From Allium sativum (lineage: Eukaryota; Streptophyta; Magnoliopsida; Asparagales; Amaryllidaceae): DNA of 64,000 bases. The position numbers and the translations under genes were made by a program. Where the stretch lies: assembly GCA_030737875.1 (NCBI GenBank), contig CM060909.1, positions 394,267,065 through 394,331,064 on the forward strand, given 5' to 3'. The notes under the pieces are model-generated. The model was not told where the DNA came from. It saw nothing but the letters and a program-made list of their open reading frames with translations, and did not search any database. This document shows, in pieces, positions 23,738 to 35,145 of this stretch. Each line of letters opens with the position of its first letter. Position 1 is the stretch's first letter.

Positions 23738-26431
23738 GACATTTTTTTCTTTAACCCGATTAACAGTGAAATGTGATTTGGAATTTATAAATCTTTTCAT
23801 TAAGATTTAACGGGAATTTTCCAAAGTAAAGTTCTCCAACTTAATATATTAAATTGGAATTGAATGGAATTCGATTTGATAATAATCGAAGTGAGCTTCT
23901 ATGGAGGAAGACTGTTAATATATATGGAATTTAAAAGGCTTTTTCGTTATTCCATTTATATTATTAGTCGGATACAGAAATTAATATCGATTATATATTG
24001 ATCTGTTTTCCGTGAAGATTCCATAATTAATGGAATGTGATTTGTGTTTATCGTGAATTGTGTTTTAAATGACATTAGTTCTATAACCCAGTTAAAGACA
24101 GGATTACATGTCTAACATTGTATTTTGAAATGTATGGTTGATCTTTGCTAAATATATATCTGTTTGGTTGCGGAAAATTTATTCTCTTTCTTAATACCCT
24201 TCTCTAAGACTTACGAGCTTAGAGGTTACATATCGGCAGAAATCAATGGTACGGTGTAGATTGTTAATGCGACATGTTTGATTTTCCAAACATAAATAAT
24301 CACTAATATTGATTTTTGGGAAGATTAAAACTAAGTGGAGTTTTAATGAATCTTTAATTAGATTGAAATGAGAATGTGATAATTTAAATTATCAAATTCG
24401 GGAAATGATCGAGAATGGAGTACCACCATTTTACTCTAGGCGATAGTTAAATCTTTAATTAGATTTGAATGTAAAAAGGTAATTAATTTTACCAATAATA
24501 CCGTGGTGTTAGATATGGAGTATTACCAGTTTTGCTTCATGGGATGAATAGGTTGGGATTGGGATAATAAAAGAAATGATTACTTCGGTATGGTTCGATA
24601 ATCCCGACTAGTTGATAAACCTTAATTTGGTTTAGAAATGATATCCAAAGGAAGATTAAAGAATAATTATCTTTGATAAAATTAATGGGAACCTTTCCCA
24701 AAGGATGTGAATATTTGATCAAAAGAATTTTCTGAATTGGAATGAGGCATATGTTGTGTTTGTGTAGCACTTGTTTATTATATTTGCGAGTTATTCAGAA
24801 AGGCAGGGTTTATACCCATTCTGAATAATTGATTCGACGATAAGTCGACGATGAAGACGGTGGTTGAAGACCGAAGGTCTTCACACCGTTTGGATGATTA
24901 CTGATGTCTTGATTGGGCGGTACACCCAAGACAAGGTAATAAGTGGTGATAATCCAGACGTACTTGGTGATCGACCAGATATGAGAGGACCTCTCTCCTG
25001 TATTGGACACAGGACGAGGAATAAGGTGCCTCCGGTTTTGTTCAGACCCAGAACGAACTATTAAATGGATGTGTGTCTGACGTTTGATTTTATTATATGT
25101 TGATTGATCTCTATTAAATATATATCTGTTTGGTGGCGGAGAATTAGCTCCAGAGGTTATATATCGATGGACATCAGTTGCATGGCGTGAATTGTCAGTG
25201 TGGCATGCTGAGATGCAAAATGATCAAGGCTTCTGTTGAAAAGCATAGTCTTGTGGTTGATGATCAAAGCACAACCTTAAAGGGCATAACTTTGTGTATA
25301 GCATTGATTCGCGAGCCTCACACCTTTGTATGAGTCAAAAACGAGATCAGGAACATATAGAGGACATGACTTTTCCTTCTAGCTATGGGTGGTGTCATGG
25401 TATGGGGCCCATACATTTATCTATTTTTACCTATATAGATGATGGATAGCGAGGCGCCTTAGATATATCGGTTACTACGGAGCCGATGGATAGGTCCTAT
25501 AGGACCGGGAAGCGTGTGTTCAGGAATAACTAATTCTCAAACGTAAAGGAGGACTGGCCCTGTAGGTTCCAGGGTTCCTTGCGAGGAATCCTGAGGCATT
25601 TGCTAGAGTGTCTCGAAGCTGGTGAGGACGATCCCTTAGCTCGACTCATGACGGAAATCCAATTTCCAATATTTGACATTTTGGTTTTAATTGTAGAACT
25701 AGTATGGCGACATAGTAGGATGGGGACCATGCCGTCTATGATTAATACATTTATATTTGAAGTTGATTTTGACACTATACACTTATAATAGTATCAAAAT
25801 GATTTGTTTTAAATGTACCAAACATGTTTGGCTATTATAAGGTAAAACTCTATCCTTCGGCTTGCGTTGCAACTTGTGATGGGACCTGAGTCTTATAATA
25901 GCTTCATTTTTCCAAAAAGCATTGCGCTGTTTTGTTATTTGCACTGGTATTCTTGGGAGGAAACCCGTTCCGTGTTATACGGTATAGTCCCTTGATGTAT
26001 ATGATTTTAAAGTAAAGTTTTAAATAACTATTTTAGTTCTCACACCAGTCACATGACTGACCTGGAGTTTATTGTTTTAAAATAAACTCTAAGTGCCCCT
26101 ATTTTCCACACGGGCAGTTAGGAGTTTTGGTTTTATAGATATTATATTCACAAGATCCTGGTTTACAGCTGGAGCTATATTCAGAATGCTATATATCCAT
26201 GTATTTCTTACAGTTGTATTATGTGTTATTTTTCTACTGCTACATATTGAAATGAAATTTAAATCTCTGATATTTGTCAAATGTATATTATTTATTCATA
26301 CTCTGGTATATTCTTGTACTCTAATGTAATTGTTGTAATAAGCAATGAAATGTTCTTCTGTTTATATTTTGATTTGTCGCTTTCTCAACTCAATCCGGGC
26401 TTTCCTTTACGGGGAAGTTTGAGTCATTTTA
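23738..26431 (+). repeat. Element C 5' LTR, truncated (last 2.7 kb)
   Basis: It aligns through its length with 42570-45313, the end of the C 3' LTR. It includes the 24791-24838 and 25831-25902 stem-loops and the terminal ACGGGGAAGTTT. The first 4.1 kb are missing. Sampled segments differ from the 3' LTR at roughly 8% of positions, more than the two A LTRs differ, so C is older than A. Open frames inside (for example 25579-25788 and 26281-26499) are chance. Confidence 0.85.
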
Positions 26432-26511
26432 GTTGGTATCTGAGCTTTGGTTTACAGAGCTCGAGAACAAGACATATTAGAACCAAACGAAAGAATTAAT
26501 CAGAGATTGGA
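26432..26511 (+). other. Element C interior, left part
   Basis: The primer-binding site and the next 66 bases match element A's interior. They stop at TTGGA, the left target duplication of B, and resume at 37455. Confidence 0.9.
26434..26445 (+). other. Primer-binding site of element C (tRNA-iMet)
   Basis: It reads TGGTATCTGAGC, one mismatch to the initiator-tRNA complement. It is followed by TTTGGTTTACAGAGCTCGAG, the same sequence as in element A. Confidence 0.88.
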
Positions 26512-27411
26512 TGTAACAACCCGGAAATTCTGGGCCAATTTAAATTTTTTATTTTGGCAATTTTAATGAATTTTGAATATTTAAAATGGTTTATTTTAAA
26601 TAATAACGACGAAAAATTTATTATCGACGAAGTTAAAACGAATGAACTATTTTAAATTATATAACGAGCCTAAAATGGCGCCGTAGTTTGAAAATTCGAT
26701 TTCAAAGTTCAAATGAATATACAGAATTCAATATAAGTCAGAATTGAACGAAACAAGAAATATTTGAATCTGTTTAATCATATCTTTCTAACGGAAGTAA
26801 CGAACTGAGATTTCACTTTAGAAGTTGAAAGATATGTCCAGTTTAAAATTCAGAAAAGTCGCTGCGGAAGTTATATATATTTTAATATATATAAAGGCCT
26901 TGAAAATGGCCATTTTGCAAACGACCTCTGAATTTGACGAAACCACTTTTGTTGGATCCGGGATGTGAAGTGATTGCTTGTTTTCAAATTTCATAATTTT
27001 TGAAGTCAATATGTGAGCGTGGCAAAAGAAAACGTGTTTTGGTCAATTATAGTTAAATTGGATCAACCAGAAATGGACCATTTTTCAAACGGTCTCAGAA
27101 TTCGACGAAATCAGTTTTGTTAGGACCGTATAGTCAATACAAAGCAAGAAAATATTTTTTTGGAATTTTCCGAATCAGTATGTGGCCCCGGTAATTTAAA
27201 ATGTACATTCAAATTGAATATATATAGATTTATATTTTAATTTTGATGGAAACCTATCGTAACAGCCGAATCGGGTTACGAAACATATCCCATTTTGTTT
27301 GGAATGAGGGTAATTAGCTAGGGGTGACAGTCATTGGAGTTCGTTTACAGTTTGAGACGTTAAACAAGTATTTGGAGAATTAAATATCAATAAATTAATT
27401 GTAAAAGGGCT

Positions 27412-27419
27412 ATAAATAT
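27412..27419 (+). promoter_or_regulatory. TATA box of element B 5' LTR
   Basis: TATAAATA is followed by CCTAAAACCCTAG and a leader rich in GCCGCCACC. The same arrangement is at 32748-32755 in the other LTR. It lies about 900 bases into the LTR, a normal U3 length. Confidence 0.75.
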
Positions 27420-28149
27420 CCTAAAACCCTAGCTTCATACACAACAGCCGCCACCCATAAATTGAGGGCTGAAAACGTCCACCCTTCAATCCCCAAATTC
27501 TTCCATCAAAATGCGAATCGATTCAAAACATCAAAACAAAAATCAAGTGCATCGCCAGATCTTTAATTTGATACGTATTTGATCAAATTTAGTAGCTTGA
27601 GTAGCTCGATTTTCGAGCTGAAATGAGGCCCGTTCACACAACATTTTAGAGCGCAGGGAAGCGTCGGATCTCCAGCTGTTCGAGGAGGAGGTTGCCGACG
27701 GTCTTGGCTACGATGGTCGCATAAAGAAGCATGCGCATGCGCTTAAAGAAGTCGGAGCCATGGGTTTCTATGTTGTCGCCTGCAATGACAATTAAGGAAG
27801 AACGATTAAGAAATGTGATTAGGGCATGTTAATTAAATTAATTAAGTTTATTATTGTAATTTATTGTTTAAAACCCCATATCTCTTGCAAATCAATTCAG
27901 AATTTGATGATCTTGGGTCTGTTAGAACCGTCTTGAAGAGCTCTACACAATGGAATTGGCTAGATCAGAAACGAAGCAAACAAAAAATTGAGGAAAATTC
28001 AAAACCAGTCAAAGTGAGAATTCTCTCACTATAATTTTCTATATAGTTATTTATTTCATAACTGCATATATGAACTGTTCCCCGTCGTCCACAGACCATG
28101 GACGACTTGTCTGTTTGGTTGTATTCTGTATGAAAATTGATCGTGATGT

Positions 28150-28610
28150 GAAATGATATATATATTGAAAGTGAAAATAATATATATATTGAAAGTGAAG
28201 ATATCGTATATATTGAGAAGTTAAGATATCGTATATATTGAAAAGTGAAAATATCGTATATATTGAAAAGTGAAAATAATATATATATTGAAAGTGAAGA
28301 TATCGTATATATTGAAAAGTGAAAATGATATATATATTGAAAGTGAAGATATCGTATATATTGAAAAGTGAAAATATCGTATATATTGAAAAGTGAAGAT
28401 ATTGTATATATTGAAAGTGAAAATAATATATATATTGAAAGTGAAGATATCGTATATATTGAAAAGTGAAAATATCGTATATATTGAAAAGTGAAAACAT
28501 TGTATATATGAAAAGTGAAAATATTATATACATGAAATGTGAAAACGATATATATATATATATATATGATGAAAATGATATATATATATATATATATATG
28601 AATTGTGAAA
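28150..28610 (+). repeat. AT-rich minisatellite, element B 5' LTR
   Basis: About twenty 20-25-bp units of the type ATATTGAAAAGTGAAAATATC. They lack stops in several minus-strand frames, which creates spurious 197- and 240-codon open frames reading repeats of FSLFNIYDIFTFQYIRY. Confidence 0.93.
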
Positions 28611-31005
28611 ATGATTTGATTGTTAAAAATATAATTTTTAACATATATATACACTGTATAAAATTGTCGTTTATATGGAATATTCAATTTTGATTAGAAA
28701 CTGAATATGAAGTTGAAATCGTTTTGAAAACGAATTTGAAACGATTTATAAAATTCGTTTTAAATAGAAATCGACGAAATATATATTATACATATTATAT
28801 ATATTATATATATAATATAAAGGCCTGAATAGAACGCGTCACGCTGCGGCAGTTCGCGAATTTTGACCATTGATTTCGAACGGAAATTACGGGAGATCCG
28901 ACCGTCAGATTCTCCTGAAACCGGAACCGTTGGGTTCGTATCGAAAAGATATTTCCAATGAATATTAGAAATTTGAAATCTAACGGTTGGATTTGGAATT
29001 ATGCCCAAATCAAATTTGGAAAAGGTCATTACAAGTGCAGTTCGATGGCCGTTTATGAAAATCGACTGTACGGGCCTTGATAAAATAAATAAAAATATTG
29101 ATAATTTGTGTAAAATCATAATAAATGATTTAGAAAGAATTAGGATGAAAAATTCCATATTTTAAAAGATAAATATATATATTTTTATCGAAACGAACTA
29201 GTTATTAACTAGAAAAATAATCCAGTGATTATAAATAAATAAATTGGATTTGGGGTTTGTCGTGAACTGTGTTTAAATGACATTAGTTCTTTAACCCGCG
29301 TAAAAGCAGGATTAATTTCCAAAATGTAGAACAATCAATATGAAATGATTTTAGAGATGAAACCAATTGAGGTTTGAATAAATCTTTAATTAGATCTGAA
29401 TGAATGAATGGTAATTAAATATACCAAAATATGTGATGTGATTAAACCAAATTTACTTAGTTGTTGATATTGATTGTGGTTGATTGATTGTTTGGATGGT
29501 GCTCGACTAGTTTATGAGAAGAATATGATTTTACATTTAGAATTGGGTTGGGTAAAGATATCGGTGGGCTAACACCTTGTGAAACACTTCACGATTTGAC
29601 GATAAGGTGTTTAGCGATGTTGTGTTTATTTCAAATTTAATGAATGATTGTGAAATGATATTTTTCTTAAGTGAAAAGAAATGTATTCCGGATTTGGGAT
29701 AGGGAATGTTTTATAAAAATGTTCTATAAAACAGAAAGGATTTCGAGGCCCAAAACCCGATGATTTCTAAAATGATTTAGAATTGTATTATATGTTACAT
29801 TGTGTTTCATCGCATATTCGATTAGTTGCTATCAGTGATGTATCTGTTTAGTGGCGGAGAATTTATTCTCTTGCTTAACACCCTTCTTTGAGACGTACAA
29901 GCTCAAATGTTATGTGATTAATAGTGACTGATCATATGTCTGCATTGCTAATGTAAAGTACTATATTTTGAAAGTACTTGTGATTATTATGTTGTGAAAT
30001 GATTTTCCCTACTTTGGGATATGAAATGATTTAGTATGTGGCTAAAGAGTCGGGTGACCCTGAGACTAAAAGTATGGGTGAGAGGTCGGTGTAGCCTGCT
30101 CCTATGTGGGGTAGGTGCATCGTCGGTGTATCCTACTCCTATGTGGGGTAGGTGCACATTTATATATCGAGTTGCGAGGTGCGTACCCTTTGCCTTGTCG
30201 ATGGGGAGCACGATATTTGGTTGCATACTCGTTTTTATGCATTGTTATGTTTTGGAATTCATATTTCCAAACGATTTGATTTGAGATCCCGAAGTGAAAT
30301 CTACTTTGATATAGAAAGTATGATATGTATTTCAAATGATTTGAAATAAGAAATCGGGAATAAAATCCAAAGGAATAATTTCTGAAAATTGAATCGGATT
30401 TGGAAAATCTAAGTGTAGTGATTAATCTAAGTGGGTAGATTGGGATATTACATGTTGATTGATGCATAGTAGATCCATATATCTATATTGATTGTTGTTT
30501 ATACACTAGCATTCATGGGGGTAAACCCGTTCCGCGTTAGCGACGTGGTCCTGTGATTTGCCATATGATTTATATATGGTTATAACTGTTTAGAGTTTCT
30601 CACACCAGTCCCATGACTGACCTGTAGTTTGCTTTTCTCTTGCAAACTCGGGTGCCCCTATTTTCCACACGGGTAGTCGAGTAGTTTTATTTTGCAGATA
30701 TGTTTAGCGGGATTCTGGATCGAAACGAAAAGCCGTGTCCAGAGTATTGATAGTCTTCCGCTGTGTAGTTTATATTTCCGCTGTGCACTGTATTACATTT
30801 ATGTAAATTTATCTTCCACTATGTATTATATTTCGATATACTCTGATATTCTGTACTCTGATGTAACATTATTATGATGTTTATAAAAGTCTTCTGTTAT
30901 TTATTCTGATGTGTTGTATATCTAGAGTTAGCGTATGTGGGATTCGAACGGTCTTGGTCGATTTAGCAATCGATTAGGTCCAGGCGAAATCTGTGTCGTT
31001 ACAGC

Positions 31006-31017
31006 TGGTATTAGAGC
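31006..31017 (+). other. Primer-binding site of element B (tRNA-iMet)
   Basis: TGGTATTAGAGC lies two bases inside the 5' LTR, with one mismatch to the initiator-tRNA complement. Confidence 0.9.
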
Positions 31018-31835
31018 TTTGGTTAACTCAAATCTTTGGGTACAACTCGTTAGAACTGAACAAAAGACTCATCAGAGGTAGGATTAGTAATGCCCTATAA
31101 AAGAATCCTCATTAGAGATAGAATCAGTAGCATTCTAGAATGAGTGACTCGTTAGCGATGGGGTTAGAAATGCCCTAGAATGAGTCGAGAGTTATTTGTC
31201 TATAAATAACGTATTTGTGATTATATATATAATTTGGTTTTAGAAAATATGATTTTAAATATATAAAGTTATATATTTGAAAAATCTAATCAATTAATTG
31301 ATTGTTGGTTATGTTGTTTGATTATTAGTTAACTAATAAAATCAACATTTAAATTGAAGGAACCAATTAGGCCAAATTGTATACAAATTGAACCAAATAG
31401 TAAACTGTATTGAAAATTGGTTGCAAATGCATGCATATACATGTACTTACATTGAACAGGTCATTGCAAGGAGGTTAGAGCAGAGAATAAAATTGTTTGC
31501 CCGACAAATAGGTACATGTTTACCATAGTTTACTGCTTTGTTTGGGTGATGATGATTTTATGAGCCGATTGGCTAGCCGCTTGGCTTTTTCTTTTTCTTT
31601 TTGAGATCAGAGGGCCTGTATGGCAATTTCGGGATTTTTCCGGTGCTCCTAGTGCAGGGGAGGTAATGGCGAAATTTTTCGAAAATTTAGGGTGTTAGCC
31701 AAATTTTTTGAAAAATTTGAAAAGTTCTTAGAAACTGAAAAGTTGAAGAACTTAAGCCGTAACGGAAAAACTGGAAGTTGAGTTGATTAGTAGAACAACT
31801 TTCAGCTTCGTTCCTTTTTGGGGACGAAAAGTTTT

Positions 31836-31846
31836 AAGTAGGGGAG
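31836..31846 (+). other. Polypurine tract of element B
   Basis: AAGTAGGGGAG lies two bases before the 3' LTR start, preceded by GGGGACGAAAAGTTTT as in A and C. Confidence 0.88.
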
Positions 31847-32747
31847 ATTGTAACAACCCGGAAATTCTGGGCCAATTTAAAATTTTTATTTTGGCAATTT
31901 TAATGAATTTTGAGTATTTAAAATGGTTTATTTAAATAATAACGACGAAAAATTTATTATCGATGAAGTTAAAACGAATGAATTTATTTTAAATTATATA
32001 ACGAGCCTAAAATGGCGCGGTAGTTTGAAAATTTGATTTCAAAGTTCAAATGAATACACAGAATTCAATATAAGTCAAAATTGAACGAAACAAGAAATAT
32101 GCGAATTTGTTTAATCATATCTTTCTAACGGAAGTAAGGAACTGAGATTTCACTTTAGAAGTTAAAAGATTTGTCCAGTTTAAAATTCAGAAAAGTCGCT
32201 GTGGAATTTATATATATTTTAATATATATAAAGGCCTTGAAAATGGCCATTTTGCAAACGACCTCGGAATTCGACTAAACCACTTTTGTTGGATCTGGGA
32301 TGTGAAGTGATTGCTAGGTTTCAAATTTCATAATTTTTGAAGTCAATATGTGAGCGTGGCAATAGAAAACGTGTTTTGGTCAATTACACTTAAATTGGAT
32401 CGACCAGAAATGGACCATTTTTCAAGCGGTCTCAGAATTCGACGAAATCAGTTTTGTTAGGACGGTATCGTCAATACGAAGCTAGAAAATATTTTATTGG
32501 AATTTTCTGAATCAGTATGTGGCCCCAGTAATTTAAAATGTACGTTCAAATTGAATATATATAGATTTATATTTTAATTTTGATGGAAACCTATCGTAAC
32601 ATCCGCATCGGGTTACGAAACATATCCCATTGTGTTTGGAATGAGGGTAATTAGCTAGGCGCGACAGTCATTTGAGTTCGTTTAGAGTTCGAGATGTTAA
32701 ACAAGTATTTGGAGAATTAAATATCAATAAATTAATTATAAAAGGGC

Positions 32748-32755
32748 TATAAATA
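32748..32755 (+). promoter_or_regulatory. TATA box of element B 3' LTR
   Basis: TATAAATA is followed by TCCTAAAACCC, as in the 5' LTR. Confidence 0.7.
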
Positions 32756-33522
32756 TCCTAAAACCCTAGCTTCATACACAACAGCCGCCACCCATAAATT
32801 GAGGGCTGAAAACGTCGATCCTTCAATCCCCAAATTCTACCATCAAAATGCGAATAGATTCAAAACATCAAAACAAAAATCAAGTGCATCGCCAGATCTT
32901 TTATTTGATACGTATTTGATCAAATTTCACAGTTTGAGTAGCTCGGTTTTCGAGCTGAAATGAGGCCCGTTCGCACAACATTTTGGAGCGCAGGAAGCGT
33001 CGGATCTCCAGCTATTCGGGGAGGAGGTTGCCGACGGTCTTGGCTACGATGAGGCACCTCCAGATCAAGGTCCGATCGCATAAAGAAGCGTGCGCATGCG
33101 CTTAAAGAAGTCGAAGCCGTGGGGTTCTTTGTTGTTGCCTGGAACGACAATTGAGGAAGAACGATTAAGAAATGTGATTAGGGCATATTAATTAAATTAA
33201 TTATATTAATTAAGTTTATTATTGTAATTTATTGTTTAAAAGCCTATATCTCTTGCAAATCAATCCAGAATTTGATGATCTTGGATCCGTTAGAACCGTC
33301 TTGAAGAGCTCTGCACAATGGAATTGGCTAGATCAGAAATGAAGCTAACAAAAAATTGAGGAAAATTCAAAACCAGTCAAAGTGAGAATTCTCTCACTAT
33401 AATTTTCTTTACAGTTATTTATTTCATAACTGCATATATGAACTGTTCCCCGTCGTCCACAGACCATGGACGACTTGTCTGTTTGGTTGTATTCTATGTG
33501 AAAATTGATCGTGATTTGAAAT

Positions 33523-34005
33523 GATATATATATTGAAAGTGAAAATAATATATATATTGAAAGTGAAGATATCGTATATATTGAAAAGTGAAGATATCGT
33601 ATATATTGAAAAGTGAAAATATCGTATATATTGAAAAGTGAAAATAATATATATATTGAAAGTGAAGATATCGTATATATTGAAAAGTGAAAATGATATA
33701 TATATATATAAATTGAAAGTGAAGTTATCGTATATATTGAAAAGTGAAAATATCGTATATATTGAAAAGTGAAGATATCGTATATATTGAAAGTGAAAAT
33801 AATACATATATATATATATATATATTGAAAGTGAAGATATCGTATATATTGAAAAGTGAAAATATCGTATATATTGAAAAGTGAAAATATCGTATATATT
33901 GAAAAGTGAAAACATTGTATATATGAAAAGTGAAAATATTATATATATGAAATGTGAAAACGATATATATATGAAATGAAAATGATATATATATATATAT
34001 ATGAA
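33523..34005 (+). repeat. AT-rich minisatellite, element B 3' LTR
   Basis: The same unit as in the 5' LTR, with a different arrangement of TA runs (for example 33800-33822). The minus-strand open frames of 163 and 135 codons are products of the repeat. Confidence 0.93.
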
Positions 34006-34085
34006 TTGTGAAAATTATTTGATTGTTAAAAATATAATTTTTAACATATATATACACTGTATAAAATTGTCGTGTATATGGAATA

Positions 34086-35145
34086 GTGAATATTAGGCTC
34101 ACATCCCTATTTTGAAACTTAATTAGGCTCACATCCGGTCATAAACTTATTGTAAATTAGGTCCCTATTTTCTGAAAAGTCATCAAAAAAATATAAAAAA
34201 ATATAAAAAAATCACGTAAATTCGTATTTAAATAAAACATGTAAACACTAAAAATTCAGAACAAAAAACCATCAACGAAGGCGTCAAAAATAAAAAAAAA
34301 CAAAAAAAACGAAATTTCCAGTTAAATGCATAATAGTATGCACATATATCACTTTCCTGCATACATTCGTGCATATTTTTCACTACATACATCTTCGTTG
34401 ATTTTTATTCATGCAAATAAATGCATACATGTGCGCAAAAATTTCAAATACTTGCATACATTTGTGCAGGTTTATTTTCAGATTTTAATCTGAAAAAAGC
34501 TTGCAGAAAAGTTGCATACATATATGCAATTATCAGTAATAATTGCATAAATGTATGCAACTATTTTTTTTCGATTTCCGTAGATTCCTGACATTATTTC
34601 CATATTTTAGAAAATTTTTTATGAACGTACGCACATTTTAAAAAAAAAATACAAAAAGGCGGAAAAAATAAAATAGGGGGCGGGTTTAAAAATTTTCAGA
34701 ACTTTGTTTTTTTTATAAATTAGGTCCCTACTTTTTATCCTATAAAAATGTTGCACACATGTGTGCATTTTTTTGAGAAATTTGCACATTTGGATGCAAA
34801 TAAAAATGAACTGAAAAATTATGTTAAATCTATCCGCTGGAAGAACTGCAATAATTGCATATTTGCATGCAATAAAATCAAAAAGGTGCATAATATTATG
34901 CATTTAACTGCAGTTTTTTCTGTTTTTTTGCTGTTTTCTTCTTTCTGACATTATTTTTGTTGTTTTTTGAACTGAATTTTTTGTATAATGCATAAATTAT
35001 TTTATTACCAATTTACGAATTTTTTTTATTTTTTTTATATTATTATTTTATAAGTTTTGAAAACAGGGACCTAATTTACAATAAGTTTATGACCGGGTTT
35101 TTTTTATATTTTGAAACTTAATAGGGACCTCAAAAAAACGCACCC
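34086..35145. mobile_element. Non-autonomous Mutator-like element in element B 3' LTR
   Basis: TATGGAATA flanks it exactly (34077-34085 and 35146-35154). The other B LTR shows the uninterrupted site at 28672-28684, so boundaries are certain. The ends form inverted repeats of about 85 bp, imperfect at the tips with a perfect 32-bp core (34135-34166 against 35065-35096) that includes GGTCATAAACTTATTG. A 9-bp duplication with long inverted repeats fits the Mutator superfamily. It encodes no transposase. Inside are ten TGCA-N8-TGCA motifs, six at 34327-34559 and four at 34752-34902, flanking a motif-poor centre. Confidence 0.88.

Larger units (their letters stand above)
26512..31003 (+). repeat. 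Element B 5' LTR (4,492 bp)
   Basis: Order: duplicated U3 blocks (26901-26960 and 27071-27125), TATA box (27412-27419), moderately GC-rich leader (27440-27780), palindrome (28014-28029), hairpin (28084-28106), minisatellite (28150-28610), one GGGTTTGTCGTGAAC module (29253-29300), and a U5-like region shared with A, C and E that ends at 31003. Confidence 0.93.
31004..31848 (+). other. Interior of element B, noncoding (845 bp)
   Basis: It holds the primer-binding site, a run of diverged copies of CTCGTTAGAGATGGGATTAG-like sequence (31070-31190), the core shared with A and C (31454-31585), and the polypurine tract AAGTAGGGGAG (31836-31846). No open frame of note is present. Confidence 0.9.

Noticed and set aside
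23738..26431. Reading this as a second solo LTR
   Set aside because: It lacks its first 4.1 kb and is followed by a primer-binding site and interior that rejoin the C 3' LTR after removal of B, so it is the truncated 5' LTR of C.
27965..28687. 240- and 197-codon minus-strand open frames with repeated FNIYDIFTF-type motifs
   Set aside because: They lie wholly within an AT-rich minisatellite with 20-25-bp units that happens to lack stops. The sister LTR shows different repeat arrangements and broken frames.
33424..34132. 163- and 135-codon minus-strand open frames
   Set aside because: Same minisatellite in the other B LTR; no domain, and overlapping frames are equally open.
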